This document shows, piece by piece, positions 9,967-19,711 of a DNA stretch of 64,000 nucleotides; positions within the stretch are counted from its first letter, which is position 1; the number at the start of each line of letters is the position of its first letter. The DNA is taken from assembly GCF_002215035.1 (NCBI RefSeq), contig NZ_NKFP01000004.1, forward strand, positions 63,726 to 127,725, given 5' to 3'. A model generated the notes under the pieces. The model was not told the DNA's origin, ran no database searches, and was given only the letters and a program-made list of their open reading frames with translations. This DNA comes from Leptolyngbya ohadii IS1 (GTDB lineage: Bacteria; Cyanobacteriota; Cyanobacteriia; Elainellales; Elainellaceae). Both the position numbers and the translations under genes were made by a program.

Positions 9967-11028
9967 GATCTGGCAGTCGTCCCCAATCATGAATCGGAGT
10001 GCTTTGGGTCTTCTGGGCGCTTCCGTCAAGTATGCCCGCTGCCCGATCAGACTATCTACGATCCGATGATGCACCCGATCGACCTTTGCGCCCTGCAAGA
10101 TCACGCTATGCTCCAGGTCAGCCTCAATCAGCGTCACGCGATCGGCAATGCTGGTGTAAGGACCAATAAAGCAGTTTTCCAGATGGCAGTGATCCCCGAT
10201 CGTGACGGGACCGCGAATCGTGCAGTTGACAATCTTCGTGCCTTCGCCGACGTGAACCCGTCCAATAATCCGGCTTTGGTCATCCACTTCGCCGTGAATC
10301 TGGCAGTCGATGCAGCTATCCAGAATGACGCGATTTGCCTCCAGCAGATCATCTTTCTTTCCGGTGTCTAGCCACCAGCCGCGAATCTGCCTTGCCTCTA
10401 CCGGGCTTTGCCAATCGATTAAGGTTTGGATGGCATCCGTAATTTCCAGCTCGCCCCGCGCCGAGGGTTGGATGGCGTCGATCGCCTTATGGATTGTGTT
10501 ATTGAAAATGTACACGCCGACCAGCGCCAGATTCGAGGGCGGATCTTTCGGCTTTTCCACCAGCTGAAGCAGTCGCCCATTGTCATCCACCTTCGCGACA
10601 CCGAAGGCACTGGGATTCGCCACCGGACAAAGCAGCGTCAGCGCATCCAGGCTATTCGCGTGGAAATGCTCCAAAAATAGATCCAGATCGCTCTGCACCA
10701 GGTTGTCGCCCAAATACATCACAAACGGCGAGTCTCCCAGAAACGGCTGGGCTATCCTAACCGCATGTGCCAGTCCCGCAGGCTGCTCCTGCAAGATGTA
10801 CTCGATCCTCGCGCCAAATCGATCGCCGTTCCCCGTCTTTGCCTTCACCTCTTCCCCCGTTTCCGGGCTGATGATGATGCCGATGTCGGTGATACCCGCC
10901 GAGACGATCGACTCAATCCCGTACCAGAGGATTGGCTTATTCGCCACGGGCACCAGCTGTTTTGCTCCCGTATAGGTCAACGGACGCAGACGTGTTCCTT
11001 TACCGCCGGACAGAATAATTGCTTTCAT
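9952..11028 (-). CDS. rfbA: Glucose-1-phosphate thymidylyltransferase, long form
   Basis: RmlA makes dTDP-glucose from dTTP and glucose 1-phosphate. With the ATG at 11028 the protein is 358 residues and begins MKAIILSGGKGTRLRPLTYT, the nucleotidyltransferase signature; the open frame upstream is a shadow of rfbD. The N-terminal 240 residues are the catalytic domain (PVANKPILWYGIE, YLGDNLV, GWWLDTGKKDDLLEAN). Residues from about 245 onward show the hexapeptide pattern of a left-handed beta-helix, marking the long RmlA subtype. Its start lies 29 bases inside the 3' end of rfbD, so the two are translationally coupled. Confidence 0.93.
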   Translation of the reverse strand: MKAIILSGGKGTRLRPLTYTGAKQLVPVANKPILWYGIESIVSAGITDIGIIISPETGEEVKAKTGNGDRFGARIEYILQEQPAGLAHAVRIAQPFLGDSPFVMYLGDNLVQSDLDLFLEHFHANSLDALTLLCPVANPSAFGVAKVDDNGRLLQLVEKPKDPPSNLALVGVYIFNNTIHKAIDAIQPSARGELEITDAIQTLIDWQSPVEARQIRGWWLDTGKKDDLLEANRVILDSCIDCQIHGEVDDQSRIIGRVHVGEGTKIVNCTIRGPVTIGDHCHLENCFIGPYTSIADRVTLIEADLEHSVILQGAKVDRVHHRIVDSLIGQRAYLTEAPRRPKALRFMIGDDCQIELSN

Positions 11029-11941
11029 GGGCGTGGATATATTCAGTGAGCATCTGACGAAGTGCCTGTCGCCACTGGGTGGGCGGCGCAGGAAGCAGTT
11101 TGCCAACCTTCTGGCAGGCTAAGACCGAGTAGGCAGGACGCTGGGCAGGGGTGGGATATTCGGCTGTGGTAATGGGAACCACTTGGCGCAGCCTCAGGGG
11201 CAGCTTGAGTGCCTGTGCCTCTTCAAAAATGGCAACCGCGAAGTCATACCAACTCGCCGCGCCACTATTGGCAAAGTGATAGATACCGCTCAGCGACAGG
11301 GGCGTTTGACCATTGGCTTCTGCCAGCAGACCGCGAGACAATACGGCGATCGTCCGCGCAATATCTGCCGCCCAGGTGGGAGAACCAATCTGATCCGCCA
11401 CGACCCGCACTTCCTCCCGCTCCTTGCCCAGCCGCAGCATGGTCTTCACAAAGTTGCCTTTGCCATAGGTGCCATAGACCCAGGCAGTTCTCAAAATCGC
11501 GTAGGGCGTTGCAGATTCCTCACAAACCTGCTGAATGCCAATTTCGCCCGCCAGCTTGGACTGACCATAAACACCGATCGGATTCGTCGGATCGATCTCC
11601 CGGTAGGGCGTACTCTGGGAGCCGTCAAACACATAGTCGGTGGAAATATGAATCAGCGGAATTTTGAGCGATCGCGCCTCCTCTGCCATCACCGTGGGAG
11701 CTGTGCCGTTAATCGCCTGGGCGAGTTCGACCTCGGATTCTGCCTTATCGACCGCTGTGTAGGCAGCCGCGTTCACAATCAAATCGGGTTGAGCCGTCTG
11801 GATTACCTGACGAATCTGCTCAACCTGCGTTAAATCCAGTTCATCCCGCGCGACCCCGACCACTCTGCCCAAAGGCATCAGCATTTGCTGAAGTTCGTGA
11901 CCAACCTGCCCCGCTTTACCAATGAGAAGAATGCGCGTCAT
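11000..11941 (-). CDS. rfbD: dTDP-4-dehydrorhamnose reductase
   Basis: RmlD carries out the last step to dTDP-L-rhamnose. The ATG at 11941 is preceded by GAGGG six bases upstream and gives MTRILLIGKAGQVGHELQ; a TTG four codons further upstream overlaps that ribosome site and is rejected. The 313-residue protein shows the NAD(P)-binding GKAGQVG, VNAAAYTAVDKAE, STDYVFDG and YGQSKLAGE (catalytic Tyr/Lys). It overlaps rfbA by 29 bases and follows rfbC after a 242-base spacer that holds a 13-bp imperfect duplication (12071-12096) but no gene. Confidence 0.95.
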   Translation of the reverse strand: MTRILLIGKAGQVGHELQQMLMPLGRVVGVARDELDLTQVEQIRQVIQTAQPDLIVNAAAYTAVDKAESEVELAQAINGTAPTVMAEEARSLKIPLIHISTDYVFDGSQSTPYREIDPTNPIGVYGQSKLAGEIGIQQVCEESATPYAILRTAWVYGTYGKGNFVKTMLRLGKEREEVRVVADQIGSPTWAADIARTIAVLSRGLLAEANGQTPLSLSGIYHFANSGAASWYDFAVAIFEEAQALKLPLRLRQVVPITTAEYPTPAQRPAYSVLACQKVGKLLPAPPTQWRQALRQMLTEYIHAHESNYSVRR

Positions 11942-12183
11942 GAATTCCCTCAATTTCGCTCTGTTTTCGCCTTATTTTCGCTTTGATTGGCTTTCGTTAC
12001 GTCAGGAGCATGCAGGCTCTCAATCGATCGAAACTGCTCTGAAAGCTGTCTTCGGACTAACTAGATATCTGGATAAACGATTTGGATAGACGATCGTTAC
12101 ACCCCATCATGCCCCACTGGGAATCGCAATTCTACGGATTCTTTTTGCGCATCACAAAATCTTTAAGCAATCCACTCAATTCC

Positions 12184-12729
12184 TTAATCAAACAGATCCG
12201 CCTGCTGGAACGGTTGTCCTGCCTGATCCTTCGCAGAAACGATCGGCTCTCCATCCAATTGCCAGTGAATTCCCAAGTCCGGATCGTTCCACAGAATCGA
12301 TCGCTCATGGGCGGGGGCATAGTAATCTGTCGTTTTGTACAGCACCTCGGTTCCGTCCTCCAGCGAGATAAAGCCGTGGGCAAAACCGGGCGGAATCCAG
12401 AGCTGGCGTTTATTTGCTCCACTTAGCTCATAGCCCACCCACTGTCCAAATGTAGGCGAGCTTTTGCGAATATCCACCGCTACGTCGTAGATTGCGCCTG
12501 CTACGACCCGCACCAGCTTTCCCTGCGCCTGCTGAACCTGATAGTGCAGTCCCCGCAGCACGTTTTTAGCCGATCGTGAATGGTTGTCCTGCACAAACGG
12601 CAGCATCACCCCCGTCTTTTCCTGAAAGGTTTTCTCGTTAAAGCTCTCGAAGAAAAAGCCGCGCTCATCGCCAAAGACACGAGGTTCAATTAGCAAAACC
12701 TCTGGAATATCGGTCTGCGTAATGTTCAT
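12184..12729 (-). CDS. rfbC: dTDP-4-dehydrorhamnose 3,5-epimerase
   Basis: RmlC epimerises dTDP-4-keto-6-deoxyglucose at C3 and C5. The 181-residue cupin protein has the family landmarks: EPRVFGDERGFFFESFN, the catalytic His in NVLRGLHYQ, QGKLVRVVAGAIYDVAVDIR, WIPPGFAHGFISLE and YAPAHERSILWNDPDLGIHW. The ATG at 12729 has AGGAG about five bases upstream. It is the first of the four rhamnose-precursor genes in transcription order and follows a membrane GT2 gene by 60 bases. Confidence 0.96.
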   Translation of the reverse strand: MNITQTDIPEVLLIEPRVFGDERGFFFESFNEKTFQEKTGVMLPFVQDNHSRSAKNVLRGLHYQVQQAQGKLVRVVAGAIYDVAVDIRKSSPTFGQWVGYELSGANKRQLWIPPGFAHGFISLEDGTEVLYKTTDYYAPAHERSILWNDPDLGIHWQLDGEPIVSAKDQAGQPFQQADLFD

Positions 12730-12789
12730 GCCGCTCCTGCCCTGTTTCTAATAAGCCAATTCCTGATTCCTACCGTTCCGTCAGCTATC

Positions 12790-14073
12790 CTACCTGACAT
12801 CGCGATCCGTTCTGACCCATTTTTTCTGACGGCGCACCAGAAAGGCGAAGTAGAGAGGAATTTTCCAGAGCACATAAAAGGGAATCGCCAGCAAACTCAT
12901 CAGCGGCAGTTCCGATCGCCCGAACCGATACCAGGCAACCGCGATCGCCAGCAGCAGGGGAAGTCCATCCAGCCCCAGCAGAATTGCCGGTAAGGAGGAA
13001 CCGCCCAACTCCAGCAGCCCGATCGACAAACCGAATCCTGCTAGCCAGAAGATCACCAGCAGCGACAGCGGCGGAATTGCCAGATCTAGCGCCATCGCCA
13101 GCAGATCAAACCGCTTTTGTTTCAGGGAGGCTTTCAGCAGTCGCGGTACCTGGGTCAGCAGGGTTTGCAGATGTCCATGCTCCCAGCGAGTTCGCTGACT
13201 TTGGGCAGCCTGTTCCTGCTGCGGCAGACGTCCCATGACCAGTGTGTCAACTCCTACAGCAGGCGGATAGCCCTCGATCGCCAGATCCACACCAAGCTGC
13301 ATATCTTCCACAATGTTGCCGCTCGCCAGCTTTGCCGATCGAATGACCGACCAGGGAAACGCCATTCCCGTTCCGGTCAGCGGACTGGGTAATCCCAAGC
13401 GCTCCATCCCACGTGGACGTACCAGATTTTTCACCAGAAATGCCAGGGCAGACACGGCATCCTTGGGCTTGGGTTGGGCGGGTCGCTCCATCAGGTAAAC
13501 CGCCTGCACCGGACGGTTCGTAGTTAATGCTTTGCGGCTAATTCGCTCGATCGTTCCCGGCTTCACATCACAGTCCGCATCCACAATGACTAAGACATCA
13601 GGTGGATCGTTTGTGAGGAACCGCACCCCGTAGTCCAGGGCATAGCCTTTGCCACGCCGATCGGGATCATGACGTTCTAGAACAGCTGCCCCCGTCGATC
13701 GGGCGATTTCAGCCGTATCGTCTGTGCAGTTATCGGCCACTACAATCAGGCGGTGCAGTTCAGTGCAACCCGGTAGTTTTCGGAGCTGCGCCACCAGCCC
13801 TTCCAGCACCGGATAAATTCCCGCAGCCTCATTGTGCGCCGGAACCAGAACGGCAACTTTTGCACCAGATAAAGCCGTTGCCCGATTGGAAGAACGGTTC
13901 GCGGCATAATTTACCTGGCTCGGTGAATCGTTGACAGAACTGGAAGATTGCCAGCTTTCTCGAATCGGCAGCAGTGCCGCAAGACATTCAATTAGAAGAA
14001 CGCCAATGGGTAGAAGCAACAGCAGGGCGATCGCCAGCAGTAAACCGTTGAGGGTGGGAAACAGTGCAGACAC
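12790..14073 (-). CDS. Membrane-bound processive-type GT2 glycosyltransferase
   Basis: A 427-residue protein from a GTG at 14073 with GAGG nine bases upstream. It has one N-terminal membrane helix (residues 7-35), a cytosolic GT-A domain and several C-terminal helices. GT2 motifs are visible: VLVPAHNEAAGI, VVADNCTDDTAE, VIVDADCDV (the metal-binding D-x-D), TGTGMAFPW and QSQRTRWEHG, a QxxRW motif usual in processive or secreting enzymes such as cellulose or poly-N-acetylglucosamine synthases. It leads the rhamnose operon in transcription order, so it may build or start the polysaccharide to which rhamnose is added (inference). Confidence 0.85.
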   Translation of the reverse strand: MSALFPTLNGLLLAIALLLLLPIGVLLIECLAALLPIRESWQSSSSVNDSPSQVNYAANRSSNRATALSGAKVAVLVPAHNEAAGIYPVLEGLVAQLRKLPGCTELHRLIVVADNCTDDTAEIARSTGAAVLERHDPDRRGKGYALDYGVRFLTNDPPDVLVIVDADCDVKPGTIERISRKALTTNRPVQAVYLMERPAQPKPKDAVSALAFLVKNLVRPRGMERLGLPSPLTGTGMAFPWSVIRSAKLASGNIVEDMQLGVDLAIEGYPPAVGVDTLVMGRLPQQEQAAQSQRTRWEHGHLQTLLTQVPRLLKASLKQKRFDLLAMALDLAIPPLSLLVIFWLAGFGLSIGLLELGGSSLPAILLGLDGLPLLLAIAVAWYRFGRSELPLMSLLAIPFYVLWKIPLYFAFLVRRQKKWVRTDRDVR

Positions 14074-14435
14074 AGGGTATTTACCTCAGTCTTGTACCTA
14101 TCCGAGGATCTGCGGATGTCGTACACATAATATTTACTTACAGCCGGAGAGTCCCCATCTTATTGCCCCAACTGTATCACTATATTAAGTTTTGACCAAC
14201 ACCGACGGATTGAAGCTTGCCGCCCAAATTATGAAATTGTAGTGAAGCTCTCATCGCCCCGGACTCCGGATAAGCACGTAGAGTCCACTGAAACAAATAA
14301 ACGATCGCAATAAAAAACCCAGCAGCCCCCTGCTGGGTCAATTCCATGAACGTCACTTATCTTCCTTTAATGTACGTGGGGCGATCGACGTTCTACTTCG
14401 TTAAGTTGGTTCACCCAGGCGGGTGATTTGCGGGG
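14074..14435. other. Spacer between chlH and the rhamnose locus
   Basis: 362 bases without a credible gene. The chlH terminator lies at 14312-14337. The rest should hold the promoter of the minus-strand GT2/rhamnose operon, but I do not see a convincing -35/-10 pair. Confidence 0.7.
14312..14337 (-). terminator. Rho-independent terminator of chlH
   Basis: The arms CCCAGCAG and CTGCTGGG form a perfect 8-bp stem around a CCCC/GGGG loop (14318-14337). On the minus strand the stem is followed directly by six T residues. It lies about 100 bases beyond the chlH stop codon. Confidence 0.9.
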
Positions 14436-17400
14436 TTACTCCACGCCTTCGATCCGGTCTTCAACTTCCTGATACAGTTCGCGCAGCAGTTCCAGGTTTT
14501 CCTCAGAAGTTTCCCAGTAGCCGCGACCGTTCACTTCCAGCAGCGTGGTAACGACCTTGCGGAAGGAGTGGGGATTCAGGTTCATCAGGCGATTCCGCAT
14601 CTCTTCGTCTTTGATGAACGTGGTGTTGGTGTCTTCGTAGATCCAGTTGTCTACAGCACCAGCGGTGGCAGACCAGCCCATCGTGTTCACCAGTCGCTTC
14701 GAGAGTTCGCGCACGCCCTCATAGCCGTGGGACAGCATTCCCTCATACCACTTGGGATTCAGGAGTTTTGTGCGCGCATCCAGACGAACGGTTTCCGACA
14801 GGGTTCGCACTTGGGCGTTTGCCGTGGTGGTATCAGCGATGTATGCCGCAGGCTTTTTGCCGTCCTTCCGCAGGGTTTCCACCAGCTTGGTCGGGTCGGA
14901 GTCGAAGTAGTGGGAGACGTCCGTTAGCGAAATTTCCGAGGAGTCGAGGTTCTGGAACGTCACATCTACCGTCTTCAGCGCAGCGGTAAACAGATCCTGG
15001 TTTTGATCCATCATGCCCGGATTATCCGAGTTGAAGGCAAAGGATTTGCGCGACAGGTACATATTCTGTAGCTCTGCCTCATTTTCCCAGGTGCTATTCT
15101 CCACCGCCAGGTTGACGTTGGACGAGTAGGAGCCAGACGCATTCGAGAAGACGCGGCTCGCTGCCTGACGCAGATTAATCCCCATGTCCTCCGCCTGCTT
15201 GATTGCATGCTTACGGACGTAGTTCATCTCGACAGGCTCATCCGCTTCCGCCGCCATCTTAATTGCGCGATCGAGCAAGTTCATCTGGTTAATGAACAGA
15301 TCGCGGAACACGCCAGAGCAGTTCACCACCACGTCGATCCGGGGGCGACCCAGTTCTTCCAGCGGAATCAGTTCCAGCTTGTTCACCCGTCCCAGAGCAT
15401 CGGGAACCGGACGCACACCCACCAGCATCATCACCTGCGCCAGGGATTCACCGTAGGTCTTGATGTTGTCCGTACCCCACAGCACAAAGGAAATGGTTTC
15501 CGGGTATTCGCCGTTATTCTCGGCTCTCTGGCGATCGAGCAAACGCTCCACCACAATCAGCGCACCCTGAACTGCTGCGGTCGTCGGGATAGATTGGGGA
15601 TCGAGGGCGTGAATGTTCTTACCCGTGGGCAGCACATCGGGGTTACGAATCGGGTCACCGCCGGGACCGGGCAGGATGTATTCGCCTTCCAGACCCTTGA
15701 GCAGTGCGCCCAGCTCGTTATCCGCGATTACCTGCTTCAGGCAGAACTCCAAGTACTCGAACAGGGGCTTGATGTCGTCCGCGTTGACCTTCGGGTAGCC
15801 CGCTTCCGCCAGAGCTTCGACCCAGGGTTCCTTGCGTCCGATGTTGAAGAAGTTGAGCTTGGTGACTTTCGAGACACGACCCTCAGCGTCGGTCTGTTCC
15901 TTCACCATTGCCGCCACCGCCGATCGCACTGCCTGATTGATGTTGAACAGCAGTTCCACGTCTGCCAGTACACCCCGATCGGAGTTGCGGTAGATCTCGT
16001 CCATCTCGCGACCAATGCTTTCGGCAATGATCCGCTGGAGGCTCTTGATGCTCTCTTCGGGGCGATCGAGTCCGGCGATATTCACCAGAGTGGCGATCGC
16101 TTCTTCGGCTGAAGGGGGCTTACCGACCACGTGCAGACCGCAGGGCAGCAGACGCGACTCGATTTCCATCAGCTTGATGTAGACCTTGCCAATCAGCGCA
16201 TCGCGATCGTCCTGGCTCAGTTCCGAAGCGTCGTTTTCGGGCAGGGTGATGTCCTTATCGAGGTTGACCTGACGGCATTTTTCGATGATGGCATTCACGA
16301 TCGGAATTGCCCGTCCGCTCTCCTTCGAGGTCTGGTAGGAGGCGATCAGTTCGCTCAGTTCCTTCAGTCCCTTGTAGAGTCCGGCATTCTCGGCGGGAGG
16401 GGTCAGATAGCTGATGGTTTCGGCATAGCCTCGGCGCTTGGCGATCGTCGCTTCAGACGGGTTATTTGCCGCGTAGTAGTAGAGGTTGGGGATCGTGCCG
16501 ATCAGTGAGTCGGGATAGCACTCGTTCGACATTCCCATCTGCTTACCGGGCATGAACTCCAGTGAACCGTGGGTTCCGAAGTGCAGCACCGCATCCGCCT
16601 GCCAAACGCGCTCCAGGTAGGTGTAGTACGCCGCAAAACCGTGGTGGGGACTTGCCGATCGGGAGAACAGCAGCCGCATCGGGTCGCCCTCGTAGCCAAA
16701 GGTGGGCTGTACGCCGATAAAGACGTTGCCGAAGTGCTTTCCGAATACCAGCAGGCTTTCGCCGTCGGTGTTGAGATGTCCCGGAGGCGGACCCCAGTTC
16801 TCTTCCAGGCGGTGGGAGTAGGGCGTTAATGCCTCGTACTCAGGAACCGACATCCGATAAGCGATATTGAGTTCCGGGCTGCTGTACTGCGCCTGAGCAT
16901 CGTGGATTACTTCCTGCATCAGCGCCTCAGCCGATTCGGGCACTTCCTGTACGTCGTAGCCGTTATCGCGCAGAGCTTTCAGCACTTCGTAGATAGAGCC
17001 AAACACATCCAGGTAGGCGGCAGTTCCGACGTTGCCCTTGTCCGGCGGGAAGCTGAACACGGTAATCGCCACTTTCTTGTGCAGCTTCGGCTTCCGGCGC
17101 AGGTTTGCCCACTTCATTGCCCGCTGAGCGATCGCCTCAATCCGGTCTTGCAGCGCAATTGCCTTACCCGTTGCTCCGTCGCGTCCAGAGAGGATGATCG
17201 GCTCGATCGCCCCATCCAGTTCGGGAATCGCAATTTGTAGCGCCACCTGAATCGGGTGCAGACCCAGATCGCTGTCCTGCCACTCTTCCGTGGTCTGGAA
17301 TACCAGCGGCAACGCCACCATATAGGGACGGTTCAACCGCTTCAGGGAATCGATCGCCTTTGGATGATCCTGACGAGCGGGACCGCCCACCAGCGCAAAT

Positions 17401-18419
17401 CCGGTGAGGGAAATAACGACATCGACTAGCGCATGATCTTTCTTGATCGGGTCGTAGAAGTAGGCATCCACGGGCTTGGAGAAGTCCAGACCGCCCGCAA
17501 ACACAGGGACGACTTTTGCCCCCATACACTCCAATTCCTGCACCATTGCAACGTAGTGCGCGTCATCTCCGGTGACGAGGTGAGTCCGCTGAAGCACCAG
17601 ACCGACGCAGGGCGCGAGGGGGTCTTTCACATCTTCGGGGACATCCTGGCGGGTGTTGTACCAGTTCAGATACTCCTTCAGGTCTTCGTACATCTGGGGC
17701 GCGAGGGGATGCCAGATGCCCATGTCGGGATAGGTGACGGGTTCCCGATACTCGACCTTCGCAGACTCGTTGCCGCTGGGCTTAACATACTTATCCGCCA
17801 GCATTAGCAGGAAGTTTTCCAGGTTCTCGGAGGAGCCACCCAGCCAGTACTGGAAGCTGAGCATGAAGTTGCGGGCATCCTGCGCCTTGTCCATCGGCAG
17901 GTACTTCAGCACCTTCGGCAAGGTATTGAGCAACTTCAGCATTGCGTCCTGGAAACTGCTGCCTGACTGCTCCTTGCGCTTCCGCATGAACTGGGCGATC
18001 GCACTCTTCGACTGACCCAACTGAGCCATCGAGAAGGTTCCCATCTTGTTCAGGCGCATCACCTGCGGCATTGAGGGGAAGACGACTGCCACATCTAAGC
18101 GATCGCGATGGGGTTCAACCGCTGCGACGACTTTTTCTGCCAGTTCTTCGATGAAGATCAGCGACGCGATGAAAACATTAGCTTCTGAAACATCTTTTTG
18201 GAGTGCCTCGTAATTTTCGGGACTGCGAAGCTCTTCTAATAGATAGCCGCTAATTTCGATCGCCAGATTGGGGTTGTTCGCATTAATCGAACGGACAGCC
18301 GCCGAGAGGGCACTCTGATACTGCGGCTCTAGCACGACATAGACCACTTTGATCAGCGATCGCCCGTTGAGGTTGTCGGGAACGATATGCCTGATCGCGG
18401 GCTTGACGTGGGTGAACAT
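14436..18419 (-). CDS. chlH: Magnesium chelatase subunit H
   Basis: ChlH is the large porphyrin-binding subunit of magnesium chelatase, which with ChlI and ChlD inserts Mg2+ into protoporphyrin IX, the first committed step of chlorophyll synthesis. The 1327-residue length matches cyanobacterial ChlH. Visible family segments include [20 protein letters not shown], the CobN/BchH-like core [21 protein letters not shown] and [19 protein letters not shown]. It is transcribed alone: the nearest upstream gene is over 370 bases away and the terminator at 14312-14337 closes it. chlI and chlD are not in the window. Confidence 0.98.
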   Translation of the reverse strand: MFTHVKPAIRHIVPDNLNGRSLIKVVYVVLEPQYQSALSAAVRSINANNPNLAIEISGYLLEELRSPENYEALQKDVSEANVFIASLIFIEELAEKVVAAVEPHRDRLDVAVVFPSMPQVMRLNKMGTFSMAQLGQSKSAIAQFMRKRKEQSGSSFQDAMLKLLNTLPKVLKYLPMDKAQDARNFMLSFQYWLGGSSENLENFLLMLADKYVKPSGNESAKVEYREPVTYPDMGIWHPLAPQMYEDLKEYLNWYNTRQDVPEDVKDPLAPCVGLVLQRTHLVTGDDAHYVAMVQELECMGAKVVPVFAGGLDFSKPVDAYFYDPIKKDHALVDVVISLTGFALVGGPARQDHPKAIDSLKRLNRPYMVALPLVFQTTEEWQDSDLGLHPIQVALQIAIPELDGAIEPIILSGRDGATGKAIALQDRIEAIAQRAMKWANLRRKPKLHKKVAITVFSFPPDKGNVGTAAYLDVFGSIYEVLKALRDNGYDVQEVPESAEALMQEVIHDAQAQYSSPELNIAYRMSVPEYEALTPYSHRLEENWGPPPGHLNTDGESLLVFGKHFGNVFIGVQPTFGYEGDPMRLLFSRSASPHHGFAAYYTYLERVWQADAVLHFGTHGSLEFMPGKQMGMSNECYPDSLIGTIPNLYYYAANNPSEATIAKRRGYAETISYLTPPAENAGLYKGLKELSELIASYQTSKESGRAIPIVNAIIEKCRQVNLDKDITLPENDASELSQDDRDALIGKVYIKLMEIESRLLPCGLHVVGKPPSAEEAIATLVNIAGLDRPEESIKSLQRIIAESIGREMDEIYRNSDRGVLADVELLFNINQAVRSAVAAMVKEQTDAEGRVSKVTKLNFFNIGRKEPWVEALAEAGYPKVNADDIKPLFEYLEFCLKQVIADNELGALLKGLEGEYILPGPGGDPIRNPDVLPTGKNIHALDPQSIPTTAAVQGALIVVERLLDRQRAENNGEYPETISFVLWGTDNIKTYGESLAQVMMLVGVRPVPDALGRVNKLELIPLEELGRPRIDVVVNCSGVFRDLFINQMNLLDRAIKMAAEADEPVEMNYVRKHAIKQAEDMGINLRQAASRVFSNASGSYSSNVNLAVENSTWENEAELQNMYLSRKSFAFNSDNPGMMDQNQDLFTAALKTVDVTFQNLDSSEISLTDVSHYFDSDPTKLVETLRKDGKKPAAYIADTTTANAQVRTLSETVRLDARTKLLNPKWYEGMLSHGYEGVRELSKRLVNTMGWSATAGAVDNWIYEDTNTTFIKDEEMRNRLMNLNPHSFRKVVTTLLEVNGRGYWETSEENLELLRELYQEVEDRIEGVE

Positions 18420-18792
18420 GCGGTTAGGCTCCTTGGATTCTAGGCTGAGGCTCAGGCTGCCGGGGTCAATCGATTTAACTGCAAGGCGAGAGACGCCTAT
18501 AGGAAGAGGGCAGTTCAGTCCAAGGCTAGATGATGAGACTGACCGCCGACAGCTTAAAGGTACATAGGTGTTTTTACCACGAAAAGCCTTACCAAAAGGG
18601 CGATCGGGCGTTCAAGTGACACAATTTGATAAAAAAACCGTGAAATTTCTTTACAATTCGTTACAAAAAGGTGAGTAAACACTCATTATGGTAAAAATCA
18701 GACTTATAGATATTTTATTATTGTTTTCATTAGGAGAATCTATAGAAGCGATCGGGTGAGGGGAGACATCGGGTGAGGGGAAACAACTGCCT
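18420..18792. other. Spacer upstream of chlH with a 14-bp direct repeat
   Basis: 373 bases without a gene; it must contain the chlH promoter and leader. A perfect direct repeat atcgggtgagggga occurs at 18751-18764 and 18768-18781 (17-bp period) just after the HNH gene end. AT-rich sequence around 18630-18690 (including a TTGTAA direct repeat on the minus strand) is the likely promoter zone, but no element is definable. Confidence 0.6.
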
Positions 18793-19194
18793 TTACGGAA
18801 ATAACCCTAACCCTATCCACAATCGGCGTGCTGCAATCTGAGCTGGGCTGTTCATCTCCAGGCATTGGGCAGTAGTTTTCCCAATCGGAGTTCTTCCTAT
18901 GACCTCTCCAGAGTCAGGAATTACCTGAAAATGCTCGTCCCAGTTGTCCTGTCGTGGGTTAAAGAAACGAACCTCAGTATTAGAGCTAGGATCTAACCCA
19001 CTGATGCGATTACCCTTTCGGAGATTACAAGAACGGCAGGCGAGGGCTAAATTCTTCTCATCATTCGATCCCTGCCGAGAAAGCGGAATAATGTGCTCCA
19101 CTTCAAACGGGAAGTTGAAAACGACTTCAGGAGCTTGGCAATATTCACAGCGATGATTTGCCCGTTGAGCAACCTCTGTATAAGCGGGATTCAT
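18793..19194 (-). CDS. HNH endonuclease
   Basis: A 133-residue single-domain protein. It has the HNH zinc-finger nuclease pattern: RCEYCQAP, the catalytic-type FEVEHIIPLSRQG, then NLALACRSCNLRKGNR with the second Cys pair. Its ATG overlaps the stop of the upstream gene by four bases (ATGA), so the two form a bicistronic unit. Such small HNH proteins are widespread in cyanobacteria; a role in defence or in a homing-type element is possible, but none is shown. Confidence 0.85.
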   Translation of the reverse strand: MNPAYTEVAQRANHRCEYCQAPEVVFNFPFEVEHIIPLSRQGSNDEKNLALACRSCNLRKGNRISGLDPSSNTEVRFFNPRQDNWDEHFQVIPDSGEVIGRTPIGKTTAQCLEMNSPAQIAARRLWIGLGLFP

Positions 19195-19550
19195 GAATTC
19201 CCTTGCATCAGTGCTGCTGTGCGGGCTGTTGCCGCTCTTAGCTCCATTTCAACAAGGCTATCCAACTCTGACTGTTGTTCTGGTGGGAGTTCTTGCCCCC
19301 GATCTCGCGCCAACCGCCACAATTTCATCAACTCAGCTAACCGCTCTTGCTGCTCAGTCGTGAAAAACGAATCAGGGCGAAAGCTTTGGATAACCAGTAG
19401 CGCACTAAACTCAATTTCATCCAATTGGGCAGTTAAAGCATCCAGGGCTTGCCCTGCCGTTTTGCCAACAGAATGCTTGTCTCCGGCGATCGCCCGATAG
19501 AACTTCTCACCATTTGCATCGGAGGCTGGAACGATCGCTACTGTGGTCAT
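19191..19550 (-). CDS. Conserved-type hypothetical protein upstream of HNH nuclease
   Basis: A 119-residue protein starting at the ATG at 19550 with AAGG five bases upstream. The first half reads like a small alpha/beta region (GDKHSVGKTAGQALDALTAQL), the second half is a charged helix rich in Glu, Arg and Leu (TTEQQERLAELMKLWRLARDRG). I do not recognise a named domain. The 4-base overlap with the HNH gene suggests that the two products act together; an accessory or inhibitory partner is one guess. Confidence 0.7.
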   Translation of the reverse strand: MTTVAIVPASDANGEKFYRAIAGDKHSVGKTAGQALDALTAQLDEIEFSALLVIQSFRPDSFFTTEQQERLAELMKLWRLARDRGQELPPEQQSELDSLVEMELRAATARTAALMQGNS

Positions 19551-19711
19551 AATCCTTACTGAGTAACGATTGGCTTAAATTATAGCTCTACTTAACTTTG
19601 TGCCACAGATCGCTCTTGACCTAGAGCGGTTGCTATTAACATAGTTAACTCTTTGAGTACTAATGTATTGTAATTTAAGGTAGAAAAACTGATTGGGTTA
19701 AATTGCGCAAA

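Noticed and set aside
15207-16112. 301-codon plus-strand frame antisense to chlH
   Set aside because: It is a mirror of the chlH codon pattern; the translation is His/Gln/Arg-rich with no domain, and chlH is certain.
18640-18690. NtcA-like GTA-N8-TAA and TTGTAA repeats upstream of chlH
   Set aside because: The match to GTA-N8-TAC is incomplete and the region is AT-rich, so chance cannot be excluded.
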